This document shows, one piece after another, positions 39,128 through 50,799 of a stretch of DNA of 64,000 bases; position 1 is the first letter of the stretch; every line of letters begins with the position of its first letter. Under the pieces are notes generated by a model, which was not told the DNA's origin, made no database searches, and saw only the letters and a list, made by a program, of their open reading frames with translations. The stretch is from Prorocentrum cordatum (lineage: Eukaryota > Sar > Dinophyceae > Prorocentrales > Prorocentraceae), in the NCBI GenBank assembly GCA_963575745.1, contig CAUYUJ010016701.1:198519-262518 (forward strand), given 5' to 3'. Position numbers and translations under genes: made by a program.

Positions 39128-41130
39128 TCTGGACACTTGAAGATGGAAAGCATTGCGGCAATAAGATTTAGATCGCGAGGCTTGTCGACCCACCACAACA
39201 ATAAAGTACGCGCCGACGCTGGAGCCACACGGTGGCAGAGCATCCTACTAAAGTCGGGATTGTGCGGGCGATCGAGCAGCTCTGGCGGAGAAGAAGGACC
39301 GAGTGAGAGGGAACCACGACCGTCCAACCCCAGGCACATTCTAGACTTAGCAAAGGCACCCCGTCGCTGTCTGGCTTGACTGCGCGCGGCACGGCGAGGG
39401 TCTGGCTCATCCCGTTTTTTTTTCTCATTCTCTCTCTCTCTCTCGCTCTCTCTCTCGCTCTCTCTCTCCTCCCTCTCCGCACATTCTCGATGGCGATCCT
39501 CTTCCATCCCTCTCACTCCCACCCCCTCGACGCCTCTTCCTGTCTCCGAGCGCATTCAAGAGCGTGGTGGCACGAGAGCGCCTGCATCTTTGTCTTGATG
39601 TTGTCCCCCGCCATGTTGAAGAATGTCAGGTATGTCCCGAGCGTGGCGGCCTCAAAGGTCAGAACGTTCGCCTGGTCCTCATCGGGGCCGACGGGGTCAG
39701 AATGGCCATCTCGTCCTGCTCCTCGTCCTCCCTGTACTGTTCGTGCTCCTGCTGCTCCTGCTCCTCGTGTTGCTTCCCGCCCCGCTTTCCCATCCTCTGC
39801 CTGTTTCCTCTTTCCTGCTGCTCCTCCTCCTCCTGCTGCTTCTCATCCTTTCCTTGTGCTAATGCCGCTGCTCCTCGAAATGGGGCACTGAATTGGAGGG
39901 CTTCGAGCACGACGCGTGCGGTTGCTCGGGTGCTGCGCGGCCAAAGGCTTACGGTGCAGCGTGTTGCCAATGCATGTGATCCACTTGGCCGCGCCTCCTG
40001 GCGTGTCGCACACGCCATGGTCAGCCAGCGACGTGCCGCCACATGTGGGAGGCCCTGGAAAGCTGTGAGCTGTCTGCAGGGCCCCCAGGGCCCAGTCGGC
40101 TTCTGTCCAGGCCCCCAGCCTGGGCGAGCCGGGCCCCCCCCCCCCCCCTCGGGGGCTCCCGTCAGCACAGCGCCCGCCTATAGGCCCCCCCTCTCGGGGG
40201 GGGGGCCTTGAGGCACTGCGCGCAGGAGCGGCCGGCGAGCCCCCCAGGGCGATCGACGGGGCGGCAAGACCTCCCCCCAGGGCGGCCCCCCAGGGCGATG
40301 CTCGGGAGAGGTGGAGGGGATCACCCCCGCCTTGCTGCAGTTCTCTGGGGCGGGGCTCCCTCGAACACCGTGCCCTGCATCTGCTTCCCGGCGCCCCGTT
40401 CGGCCTACAGGTGGCTCCAAGACGACCCAAGACTGAAGGCCCGCCCGCGACGGCCCAACGACCCCCCAGAGGCTCCAAGATGCCCCCACGATGACACACA
40501 TGGTCCCAAGGTGTTTTTTTCCATGGTGCCGCAAGGAACTTCATGCTCCAATCGTCGTGTAGATTGGACGACCCGACCGGCCAAATCCGCACCTTCACAC
40601 CATGGAGCCAACATTTTACAAGCATTTTTTTCTGTTAGAACCTCAACGCATCGCGTTGATAGCAGCAGTAACGAGAGGCAAGCAAGCGGCAGGGAGGAAA
40701 CACAAGGTCCCAAGATGCCGCGAGAGACGCCCAAAGGGGCCTCCAGGCGAGGCCCGAGGATACCGAAAACAATTACCCAGGGACATGCCAAACCCATCTG
40801 AAACAACAGGCAACATCAACGGGCCCATCACGAAACGCATGACACTTTGAGAGCGGATGCCTGTGAAAGCTGTGCAGGAAGCCGCAGCGTAATTTCACCA
40901 GGAGGCCGCATGAGGCACTGCCAAAGGAAATGAGGTGGAGGGGGGAAGGAGAAAAGGGCGATGACACCGAAGAAACTTACCCTGGCAACGTACCCAACCC
41001 TTGCGCAATGCGGGGCATAAGTACGTCAGGATTGCTACAACGGGGGCGATGACGTAAAATGGACGCATGTGATTTTGTGAGCAGCAATCAGAAGGCTCGC
41101 AAGCCCCCGATCAAGATCTAAGGGCTACGT
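39128..41130. other. Mixed non-coding DNA
   Basis: Contains a (TC)n tract at about 39430-39470, CT/TGC-rich DNA at 39715-39860, a G/C homopolymer hairpin near 40130-40212 (runs of c and g around ctcgggg), and otherwise unique DNA. I find no domain in the open frames. Confidence 0.5.
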
Positions 41131-41136
41131 AATAAC

Positions 41137-43435
41137 AAATCACCACCGTTGGCTGTGCCATGCGCCCGTTGCACCCAACGTATCCCGCAGCAACTCTTGA
41201 GAGCCCCCGCGGGATGCGTGTAGGCGCAACGTTATGGCCATCGCCCGGCAGATGGTCTGTTTCACAAAATCACCCCCGTTGGCTGTGCCATGCGCCCGTT
41301 GCGCCTAACGTATCCCGCAGCAGCTCTCCACAGCCCCCCCAGGGACGGCGAGGTTTCGCTCAGATCCCCGCGGTGCCTCACTCCGCAGGACACGCCAGCA
41401 GCCCTCGAACGTTGCGACAGTGTTGCAGATCGCAGCCCCCCAGGGACGAGGTCCCGCTCAGATCCCCGCGGTGCCTCACTCCGCAGGACCCACCATCAGC
41501 CCTCAAAAATGGCGACAATGTCGCAGATCGCAGCCCCCCAGGGACGGCGATGTCTCGCTCAGATCCCCGCGGTGCCTCACTCCGCAGGACCCACCAGCAG
41601 CCCTCGAAAGTGGCGACAGTGTCGCAGGTCGCAGCCCCCTAAGGACGGCGAGGTCTCGCTCAGATCCCTGCAAGGTGCCTCACTCCGGCAAGGACTCCAC
41701 CAGAGCCCTCGAAAGTGGCGACAAGTAGACAGTTCGCAGCCATCTCGGAAGCAGCGAGGTCCCGCTACTGCGATTCCGCGTGCCTTCACAGGGATCAGGA
41801 GAGTGATTAACTCGATAATATGGGCGAGAATGTCGCAGATCGCAGCCCCCAATGACAGCGAGGTCCCGCTCAGATCCCCGCGGTGCCTCACTCCGCAAGA
41901 CCCCACCAGCAGCCCTCGAAAGTGGCGACAGTGTCGCAGATCGCAGGCCCCCAGAGACGGCGAAATCTCGCTCAGATCCCCGCGGTGCCTCACTCCGCAG
42001 GACCCACTGGCAGCCCTCGAAAGTGGCGACAATGTCGAAGATCGCAGCCCCCCAGGGACCGCGAGGTCCCGCTCAGATCCCCGCGGTGCCACACTCCGCA
42101 GGACCCGCCAGCAACCCTCGAACGTTGCGACAGTGTCGCAAGTCGCAGCCCCCCAGGGACCGCGAGGTCCCGCTCAGATCCCCGCGGTGCCTCACTCCGC
42201 AGGACCCACCAACAGCCCTCGAAAGTGGCGACAGTGTCGCAGATCGCAGCCCCCCAGGGACGCGAGGTCGCTCAGATCCCCGCGGTGCCTCATTCCGCAG
42301 GACCCACCAGCAGCCCTCGAAAGTGGCGACAATGTCGCAGATCGCAGCCCCCCAGGGATGGCGAGGTCTCGCTCCGATCCCCGCGGTGCCTCACTCCGCA
42401 GGACCCACCAGCAGCCCTCGAAAGTGGCGACAATGTCGCAGATCGCAGCCCCCCAAGGACAGCGAGGTCCCGCTCAGATCCCCGCGGTGCCTCACTCCGC
42501 AGGACCCACCAGCAGCCCTCGAAAGTGGCGACAGTGCCGCAGATCGCAGCCCCACAAGGACGGCGAGGTCTCGCTCAGATTCCCGCGGTGCCTCACTCCG
42601 CAGGACCCACCAGCAGCCCTCGAAAGTGGCGACAATGTTGCAGATCGCAGCCCCCCAGGGACGGCGAGGTCCCGCTCAGATCCCCGCGGTGCCTCACTCC
42701 GCAGGACCCACCAGCAGCCCTCGAAAGTGGCGACGATGTCGCAAATCGCAGCCCCCCAGGGACCGCGAGGTCCCGCTCAGACCCCCGCGGTGCCTCACTC
42801 CGCAGGACCCACCAGCAGCTTTCAAAAATGGTCTGTTTCACAAAATCACCCCCGTTGGCTGTGCCATGCGCCCGTTGCGCCTAACGTATCCCGCAGCAGC
42901 TCTCCACAGCCCCCCCAGGGACGGCGAGGTTTCGCTCAGATCCCCGCGGTGCCTCACTCCGCAGGACCCGCCAGCAGCTCTCGAAAGTGGCGGCAATGTC
43001 GCAGATCGCAGCCCCCCAGGGACCGCGAGGTCCCGCTCAGATCCCCGCGGTGCCTCACTCCGCAGGACCCGCCATCAGCCCTCGAAAATGGCGACAGTGT
43101 CGCAGATCGCAGCCACCCAGGGACCGCGAGGTCCCGCTCAGATCCCCGCGGTGCGTCACTCCGCAGGACCCACCAGCAGCCCTCGAAAGTGACGACAATG
43201 TCGCAAGTCGCACCCCCCCAGGGACGGCGAGGTCCCGCTCAGACCCCCGCGGTGCCTCACTCCGCAGGACCCACCAACAGCCCTCGAAAGTGGCGACAAT
43301 GTCGCAGATCGCAGCCCCCCAGGGACCGCGAGGTCCCGCTCAGATCCCCGCGGTGCCTCACTCCGCAGGACCCACCAACAGCCCTCGAAAGTGGCGACAG
43401 TGTCACACATCGCAGCCCCCCCCAGGGATGGCCAG
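41137..43435 (+). repeat. Satellite family B, ~101-bp tandem array (about 19 units) with boundary module
   Basis: The word gaaagtggcgac recurs every 101 bp (for example 42320, 42421, 42522). A ~65-bp module (accgttggctgtgccatgcg...) occurs before the array at 41145 and 41275 and again inside it near 42850, so the array restarts. Because 101 is not a multiple of 3, long frames rotate through the repeat. I regard the 755-aa, 446-aa and 333-aa frames as non-coding. Family B also lies on the opposite strand at 62085-62595. Confidence 0.93.
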
Positions 43436-43600
43436 GTTCGCGCAATGCAAGAGGAAACAAGAGGGGAGTGGGAGACGGGAGGCGGGAGGAGGAGGCGGGA
43501 GGAGGAGAAGGAGGAGGAGGAGGAGGAGAACTCGAGACCGCAGTGCTCTATTCATAACGAATACCCAACCAAGGAGGGTTGGGAAAAACATGCCATAAAA
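43436..43600 (-). repeat. GGA tract plus leader module at the edge of satellite B
   Basis: Read on the minus strand: tttttcccaaccctccttgg, attcgttatgaatagagcac, pyrimidine tract, then the family B array. The same order, on the other strand, lies at 61965-62090. The leader resembles that of the TIR element at 56600-56660. Confidence 0.75.
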
Positions 43601-44030
43601 GTCGTGACGAACACTACTACGGGTGAGGACGAACACGACGACCGGGAGGGTGACGGTGATGTCCTGGAGGGCGAAGAGGGCATCCACGCAACCATGACAA
43701 GCGACTTTTGTCACCCCCTTCGCGCGGGAGCGCTCCCATGTTGAGACCAGGGGTGCCCGCCCCCGGTCGGCCACTCTTTGAGGCCGCCTGGGACCCAACT
43801 CACATCCATATGTTTCAAGACTTCGTGGAAGCCTCAATGATGGCCAACGTCAGGGGGGGACAAGCTCAGCGGGGGCGGACGGAAATCATCGAGCCGGAAT
43901 CGGCGATACGTCGCCGAGAGATCGGCGAAAGGCTCCCGAGAGCGAAACCGCATGGCCATGGGCGGGGCGGGTTACGGGACCCCTGCCTCTTGGAGGCTTT
44001 TGGGGGGCCTCTCTGGGGCTTCTGGGGGCG
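43601..44030. other. Unique DNA with no supported gene
   Basis: Short frames only, with no recognisable domain. Confidence 0.4.
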
Positions 44031-44037
44031 ACTTGGG

Positions 44038-44204
44038 TTAGGTCGGGCCTGTCCCCCTACAGGGGGACTTTGGGCGAACAACAAAAAAGCTGTAGTCAAA
44101 ACATAACCCCCAAAGGCCAAAAAATGCTAAAAACAATAGTCCCCGGACTGTTTTTTCCACTGTTTCTGAATCTGCCTCCTGTAGAGGGACAGGCCCCATT
44201 CAAA
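44038..44204. mobile_element. TIR element (167 bp) with 7-bp target duplication
   Basis: The left end ttaggtcgggcctgtccccc and the right end (revcomp) tttgaatggggcctgtccct are inverted. ACTTGGG flanks it at 44031-44037 and 44205-44211. The terminus contains its own small hairpin (tccccctacaggggga). The interior is A-rich and includes agtccccggactgttt. No coding capacity; a MITE. Confidence 0.82.
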
Positions 44205-44517
44205 ACTTGGGGGCCCCTGCAGACAGGTCGGCCGCATCAGGCCGCAGAGCCTCCGCAGCGGAGCCCTCGCGCGCGCGCGCGCTCTGCAGCCGCGGGGCGC
44301 CCGCGGGCCGTGCAGCAGAGGCGCCCGCCGCGGGGGCCCGCGGCCCCGGGGCCGGCCGGCCCCCCCGGGCGGCGGCCGCCGGAACGGAACGCCCAGGGGG
44401 GGCCCAGCGTGTGTGGCCCTGGCTTTGCGGCTGCCTGCCATTCGCTCGGGCGTCATGCCCTTGTGCAGTGTCCTTCGTGGGTGAGTCGTGCCTTTTTGGC
44501 CAGGATCGCCTCGGGCT

Positions 44518-44518
<1 letters not shown>

Positions 44519-44581
<63 letters not shown>

Positions 44582-44612
44582 TATATATATATATATTATA
44601 TATATATATAGC
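44519..44612. repeat. Poly(T) (61 bases) and (AT)n
   Basis: 61 T followed by two runs of alternating TA. It could be the reverse-strand poly(A) of a retroposed sequence, but no body is recognisable. The length may be assembly-dependent. Confidence 0.95.
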
Positions 44613-45057
44613 GAAATGATAAAAGATGTTCCTCGATGGTCCTCGCCGAAGAGAAAAAACGCACACGTCCGAGCGAGGCCAAGGGTTGCGGCCTCGGGTC
44701 GCGTGGCCGCGGGCGGCTCCAGAGTGTGCTCTGGGAAGGCTTCCCGAGGAGGCCAGTCGGGTCGGTCAGTCAGACGCTCGGCGGGCACGGAGCGTCACCC
44801 TGCGCTGAAGGGACCAGCGCGTACGCATCAGCAGCACAACGAACAATGCGGATGGCCACTGCGGCCGCAGCTATCTTTTAGCATGGGGTGCTCTGTGTGT
44901 GAAGACAGTTTCGCTTGTGCACCTCTTCCCTTGGACCCTTTAGGCATGCACCAGGCGATATTGAATTGGGCTGATCTGGACTGGGCTGGCCGAGAGGGCC
45001 AGGGATCCCTCCTGGTCGATCTCTCGGTAGAGGGGCACCAACATGGTATCTTACGCA

Positions 45058-45210
45058 GAAGGCATCTATACACCACCACCGTGCCAGGCTAGGGCTCTCC
45101 TGGCCCTGGCATGGTGTATACGCCCTACTGGCCGAAGCCAAGAGGGTCTATACACCATCCTGGGGCCCATGATGGCCATGGCCTGGCACGGTGGTGTATA
45201 GATGCCTTCG
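45058..45210. repeat. Foldback element or cruciform (~150 bp)
   Basis: Arms gaaggcatctatacaccacc...gtgccaggc and its inverse (45181-45209) pair over about 28 bases with one acc difference. Inside, gcatggtgtata and tctatacaccat give a second inverted pair. Confidence 0.85.
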
Positions 45211-45269
45211 TCGGATATATCTGCCGTGTTGCCACTTGCTGATCATGAGGCTTTTGAAAGAGACACATC

Positions 45270-45690
45270 GGCCGCCCCAAACGGGCATTCTACGCCAACG
45301 TGGTGGCTGCTTGCATTGGCGGTCATCAAGCTCCCAGGAAGGCCCCTAGCCACCCCGAGCGGGCGTTCTACCCGAGAAATCCCGCCACGTGCGTCCCGAG
45401 CGGACCCGCGCTACACCCGTGGTCGCCTTCTACTTGGGGGCCGAAGTACTGTGCCTCCTGCAATGTGGTGGTCACGAAGCTGCCGAGAAGACCCATCCAC
45501 CGCCCCACGCGGGCGTTCTACCTGAGAGGTCCCACCAATCTCGCCCGAAGGAGCCCGCAATACGCCCCAGGTCAGCCTCTCTCGTGGGAAGCCCTGACGT
45601 GGTGCCTGCTGGCACGCGCTGGTCATCAAGTTCTTGAGGCGAGCCTACCAGCCGCCGTCCCGTCTGAGAAGCCCCACCAACGGTACTGCA
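45270..45690. repeat. Imperfect ~150-bp tandem repeats (about 3 units)
   Basis: gggcrttctac occurs at 45283, 45361 and 45510. ggtcayvaagct/ggtcatcaagtt occurs at 45322, 45470 and 45622. The spacing is 148-152 bp. The open frame across it shows no domain. Confidence 0.6.
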
Positions 45691-46094
45691 AGGACGGGGG
45701 GCTGGGCTCTGGCGAGAGGCCCCCGAGGGCGTCCGGCAATGCAGAAGGGCGGGGCGGCGCCTTCTTGTCGAGCGTCCGCAACCAATCGAGGTGTCGGCAG
45801 AAGAGCGCCGGGGAATTGTCCGGCGTGCGCTCCTGCGGAGCTCGACTAGCGCCGCGGCCAGCGCGCCCGACGCCGCCGCTTCCGCCCCCGTCGCTGCTGC
45901 CTGAGGCAACCGTTGCTGTCGCCCCCCGCCGCCGCCGCCGATGCCAATACCACCGCTGTCGCCGCTGCTGCTGCTGCCACAGCCGCCAATGGTGCCGCCG
46001 CCGCAGCCGCTGACGCTGCGGCAGCTGCTTGGCGCAGCCGCTGTGTCCCTCGAGGCGCGTCTCCGAAGGGGCCTACCTGCGATCCTCCCGCCTC

Positions 46095-46262
46095 TCTCCC
46101 TCCCCCTCTCCTCCTCCTCCTCCTCCTCCTCCTCCTTCGCCTCCTCTTCCTCCTCCTCCTCCTCCTCCTCCTATCCATTTCTCCCTCCTCCTCCTCCTCC
46201 TTCCTCCTCCTCCTCCTCCTCTTCCTCCTCCTCCTCCTCCTCCTCCTCCTCCTCCTATCCCT
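46095..46262. repeat. (CCT)n microsatellite
   Basis: CTC/CCT repeats with short interruptions. It is preceded by a GCC/GCT-rich stretch at 45925-46030. Confidence 0.95.
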
Positions 46263-46386
46263 CCCTCCGTGGCCTCCGCCAGCGCCTCTTTTTCCGCCTC
46301 GAGCTGCGCCACCCCGTCCTGCCACGCACATGACAGTAAGTGGGTCAGTGTCCTACTCCACAAAGCTTGAAACAGACCGCTCACGA

Positions 46387-47120
46387 TCAGCGCGCCTGTG
46401 AACTCGGACAGTTCGGGAGATTCAAAAGGCCGAATCTCGGTAAGAACCCACTTGCCCCGAGACAGAACTCTGCCGCGATCCAGTCCTGCGAGTACCCTTT
46501 TCCACCAGGTAAAGGGCTGGGAGAACACACGTGACCACTCGCAAATCTGGGCAGTGGCCAGCGCTCCACGCTTGGCGCAGAAGATGCCGTTGACTGACTG
46601 CACCGTCCACACACGCACACCCACCTTCTCAGCCTGTGCTGTCCATGCACCACGTGGACCCTCTCACGCGCAGGCTGAGGAGGCGGGGGGGGGGGGCGGT
46701 GGGGGAGGCGAGGCAGGGGCCGCGGCAGCAACGCAGCACCCTTTTCCCCTGCGCTCGCCTCTGCACGCGGCGGGGGGCGCGCCTCCCGACGCCAACGCCG
46801 AGCAAGCAGTAGCTCGTGGCGGCCGAGGCGCTCGGTGTCGATGGCCGCCATTACGGCCCCCGCTCTCCCCGCCTGCTCTCCCTCCGCCCTCCCCAGTCGA
46901 GACGCTCGCGCGTATCGCAGACGAGTGGCAACCGCCACCCTACGCTGCTCGGCAATCTGCTTTGCCCAACGGTCGGCATACACATTACCTGCCAGAACCC
47001 GCGCTGACACACCTCTGCGCTGCTCTGGGGTGGGGTGGGCCTTGACCTTCACGAAACTCACCGACTGGGGATCCAACCCACCCCAATCCTCGATCTTAGC
47101 CCACGCTATGCTCCAAACGT
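46387..47120 (-). pseudogene. LINE remnant: RNase H end and downstream region
   Basis: Around 46940-47060 the minus strand encodes FVKVKAHPTPEQ then AGNVYADRWAKQ. This is the C-terminal signature of a type-I RNase H as found in non-LTR retrotransposons (KxH...GNxxAD..AK). Further on a CVCGRC motif is seen. The 330-aa open frame extends upstream into a microsatellite, so its start is artificial. No RT lies nearby on this strand, so it is a truncated relic. Confidence 0.6.
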
Positions 47121-47128
47121 CCGAATGA

Positions 47129-47562
47129 GTGCGCCACCCCGTCCTCCACCTCCGTCTTCCCCTTCTCCGCCTGCTCCTCTTCCTCCTCCCCCTCCCCCTC
47201 CCCCTCCCCCGTCCGCCGCCGCCGCCGCCGCCTCCTCCACCTCCCCCGCCCCTCCCACGCCTCCTTCGCCGCCGCCGCCTCCTCCGTCCTGCCTCCCGTG
47301 CCCTCCTCCGCCTCCGTATTCCGACACCTCCGTCTCCTCTCCGGCTCCTCCTCCGCCTTCCTCCTGCCTCCGCCTCCACCTCATCCGTGCCCCGTATGCC
47401 GGATTAATTGTCCTCCCCTACTCCTCCTCCTCTACCTCCGCGTCCTCCTCCCCCTCATCCTCTAACCTCCTCCTCCTCCCGCTCCTCCTCCTCCTCCTCC
47501 TCCTCCTCCTCCTCCTCCTCCTCCCCCAATTCTCTTCTTACCCTTCTCCTTCTTCCCAGGAG
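47129..47562. repeat. CCT/CCG-rich low-complexity DNA
   Basis: Degenerate CTCC repeats with a purer (CCT)n at 47465-47525. Confidence 0.9.
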
Positions 47563-47619
47563 GAAGAGGAGGGATGATGAGGGATGATGTGGATTGAGGA
47601 GGGTTGAGGAAGGATGAGG

Positions 47620-47719
47620 ATGCTGCTGATGATAATGATGACGATGCTGATGCTGATGCTGATGCTGAACATGATGATGAGGCTGATAACGATGCTGATG
47701 CTGATGCTGATGATGCGGC

Positions 47720-47778
<59 letters not shown>

Positions 47779-48000
47779 CTGATGCTGTTGATGATGCTGA
47801 TGCTGCTGCTGATGATGCTTCTGTTGAAGGTGCTTATGCTCTGTTGATGATGATTATGCTGTTTATGCTGATGCTGCTGATGATGCTGACGCTTCTGATG
47901 ATGCTGATGGTGGTGGTGGTGATGGTGGTGAGGAGGAGGATGAGGAAGATGAGGAAGACGATGATGATGATGATGAGGAGGAGGAGGAGGAGGATGAGAA
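47620..48000. repeat. (GAT)n/(GCTGAT)n microsatellite
   Basis: Degenerate GATGCT repeats enclose about 55 bp of pure GAT (47718-47776). It then changes to GGA/GAT mixtures. Confidence 0.95.
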
Positions 48001-48519
48001 GGAGCAGGAGCAACGATGCTGCGTAGGATGAAGAGAGGGAGAGGAAGGAGGAGGCGGACCAAGATGGGGAGGGGGAGTGATACGACGAGGAGCAACGATG
48101 CCGTGCAGGACGAGCAGACGGAGGACGAGACCGACGAGGACGACGCCGCCGACGACGACTTGGGGAAGCCGACGACGGCCGAGATGGAACAAGAGGACGA
48201 GAACCGACGAAGGAGCGAGGAGGCGGACGAGGCGGAAAGCTCCACGGCGTTGTGCAAGAAGCGCTTCCACTCGAAGAACGTGAAGTTCCACGCGAAGTTG
48301 CGGAGCCACAGGCCGCCTCCGTGCGCGCCAAGGGGAGCGGCAGGCGCACCCTGGGGGCGATCCTTCTCGGAATGTGCTCGGAGGACTCTCCACCTGTCGA
48401 CGAGCTGTCTGAGCCTTCTCCGAAGCCACAAAAAGGGTACCAAAGGGTCGGGGGGCTTCTCGGAAACCCTGTCGCCTTCTTAGAAGGCCTACCCTCTCTG
48501 ACTTCCCCCTTAGGCTCAG

Positions 48520-48680
48520 GGGGAGGAGGAGGAGGAGGAGGAGGAGGAGGAGGAGGAGGAGGAGGGGGAGGAGGAGGAGGAGGAGGAGGAGGAGGAGGAG
48601 GAGGAGGAGGAGGAGGACGAGGAGGACGAGGAGGAGGAGGCGGAGAGGCAGCGGAGTAGTGGGAGGAGGAGGAGGAGGGG
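48520..48680. repeat. (GGA)n microsatellite
   Basis: Nearly pure GGA/GAG with a few GAC interruptions. Confidence 0.97.
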
Positions 48681-48687
48681 GAAGACA

Positions 48688-50181
48688 ATGAATAGGAGAA
48701 GGGGAGGCAGTGGCTGCAGGACTTGGGCCACAAGAGGCAACGGCGATGCTCAGGTGGACAGCCCAGGGCTTGCCGAACCACCTCTTGCGCTCGCACCTGC
48801 AGGACCTGGTGGCCGTCCGGGCCTACGACACGGTGCTTCGCGGCCTCTGGGCCTCTGGAATGACCTCCTGGGCGTCGACATGACCGATCGGGAGTGGGTG
48901 CAGTCCTGTTTGCCCCTCCGGGATGGCGGTCTCGCGGCAGGCGCGGCCGAGCCTCGGTGGGAGGCGGCGCACATCGCCGCGTGGCTCGACGCTGCTCCGC
49001 CGGTTGCGGCGGCGCTTGGGGCCACCGGCGCCGAGGCTCTCCTCGCCGCGCGCGCTGCGGGCACGCAGGGATTTGAAGCCGCTGTGGTGACGTACAACGC
49101 TTCGGTTGGCGCAGCCCACTGCCTGCAGACGTCGCTGGCCCAGGGAGAGCGCCGCCGACAGAAGGACCTGGTGGGCCCGCGGATGGAAGTGATTGCAGGC
49201 GTCGCCAAAGCTGGCCTGGACCACCGCCAGCGCGGTCGCCTGCTGTCCGCGGGGGGCCTGGGGGCTGGCGCTTTCACCATGTTGCCGACTAAGCCTGAAC
49301 ACAGGATGCATCCTGAGCTGTACCGCATCGCGATGCGGCGGCGCCTTCTGGTGACGGGCGCAAGGCTGCTGCGCGGACTGGAACCGCAAACGCACTGTCG
49401 AAACACATCCCGAGAGGGGGTGCTTTGCGGAGCGGTTCTGGAACCCGACCAGCATCACGCCTTGGCGTGCGAGACGGGAGGGCGCCGCGTGGCGCGATAC
49501 GATCGCATTCGCGACCTGCTGGCCCGCTGGCTTGCCCGGCGCGTCCCAGCATGGGTCCAGAAGGAGAAGACTGTGCCCCAGTGGCAGAGGACCCGCCGAT
49601 GCGTCGTGGATGGTGTCGAGACGGCGCGCGTCGAGACGGCGGTCCTTGACGTCGTCTGGGCCCGCCAAGGCGCCGCGAAGGCGGTGGACGTGGTCGTGGT
49701 TAGCCCGGACAGTACTGACGCGAGGGAGGAGCGCGCTCGGGCGGAGAAGCCTGGCCTTGCAGCGGAGGATGCGGCCCGCGAGAAGCGGCGCCAGTACCCG
49801 CCGGGGCCTACGACGCCTTTGCTCATTCCTTTTGCGATCGAGACTGGTGGACGAGTGGGGTCTGCTGCGAAACAGCTGATTCTGGATCACCTGGACCGCT
49901 CTGACGGAGAGGCAGGAGCGTCTGCCGATGCTGTCGCTGCGGTTGCTGAGCAGTTGCTCAGCGTCCACAGGCCCCATCGTCGGGGGCGGGCGCTGAGCAC
50001 AGTGGCCAGCATCCCACCGCGGGCTGGCGGGCCCGATGCGTTCGCCGAGGACGTCATCAGGGGCGAGCATCCCGCTGGCGCACGGCAGGCCCGATGCGGT
50101 TGCCGAGGGGCGGGGCCCCCGTGCAAGCATCCAGCTGTGCACTGTCTTCTCCTTCTTCTCCTCCTCTTCCCTCCTCCGTAG
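48688..50181 (+). pseudogene. 5'-truncated non-LTR retrotransposon ORF with C-terminal endonuclease-like region (497-aa frame)
   Basis: From about 48880 the protein has features of the region after RT in LINE ORF2 proteins: LPLRDGGLAAG, SAGGLGAGAF, then a Cys/His cluster (CRNTSREGVLCGAVLEPDQHHALAC), RYDRIRDLLARWL, a Glu/Lys segment before VPQW, and AVDVVVVSPDS. These fit a zinc motif followed by a restriction-like (PD-D/ExK) endonuclease, as in R2-type LINEs. RT itself is absent, so this is 5'-truncated. The Met at 48688 lies in repeat-adjacent DNA and is unlikely to be a real start. The frame stays open for ~1.4 kb, so decay is slight. Confidence 0.6.
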
Positions 50182-50610
50182 TCGTTTTGGCTACCTCCAC
50201 CGTCGCTCTGTTTCACTCTGCTGGTCCGCTCGCATGCTGCTGCAGTCCGCCTCTTTCCTCTCTCCTCCTCTCTCCCTCTTTTCCTCCCCCGCTCCTTGCC
50301 TCCGATGGGCGCGCACGCGCGCCTAACGGGGGGGGTCGGTGGCGCAGGTCCCCCGGCCGTGCGCGCCCGTCTCCCTTTCCTTCCGGTTCTCTCCTGCTCT
50401 CTCCTCCCTCCTTCCTTCCCCCCTCCCTGTCTTTTAGTGGGGGTGGCGTGCCCTGTCGCCGGTACCTGGGTGGAATAGCGCCCTCCACCCGGGTACTGAG
50501 AACAATCTATTTGATGGGCACGCCCCCTTCCGTGGTGGGTTTGGGACTGTCGGCCGACACGCCTGCCCCCGTGGACATCAGACCTAAAATGGGTCTGGTG
50601 CCGGGGCTGC
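50182..50610. other. Pyrimidine-rich DNA with no supported gene
   Basis: CTCC/TTCC-rich sequence, probably the 3' flank of the LINE fragment. A DinoSL-like 18-mer lies at 50175-50192 (see findings). Confidence 0.4.
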
Positions 50611-50612
50611 GG

Positions 50613-50707
50613 ATTAGCAGGAGGAGGAGGAGGAAAGGGAGGAGGAGGAGGAGGAGGAGGAGGAGGAGGAGGAGGAGGAGGAGGAGGAGGAGGAGGAGGA
50701 GGAGGAT
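50613..50707. repeat. (GGA)n microsatellite
   Basis: About 90 bp of nearly pure GAG repeats. Confidence 0.97.
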
Positions 50708-50799
50708 CGCACGCCACTGAGGGGAAAGGGGGGGAAGGGGTTCGACGGTCCAAAAAACCCAGGGGGGCCCATCAGAGTGGACCTTTTTGTCACCCTGGC

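Noticed and set aside
41330-43430. CRISPR-like regular repeats
   Set aside because: Units are contiguous with no unique spacers, no cas-like genes are present, and the context is eukaryotic.
41290-43557. 755-aa, 446-aa and 333-aa open frames in satellite B
   Set aside because: The 101-bp unit rotates through all three frames and simply lacks stops. There is no domain, and the repeats are homogeneous at DNA level.
44519-44579. Poly(T) as the tail of a retroposed gene
   Set aside because: No gene body or target duplication is recognisable next to it, and the homopolymer length is unreliable in assemblies.
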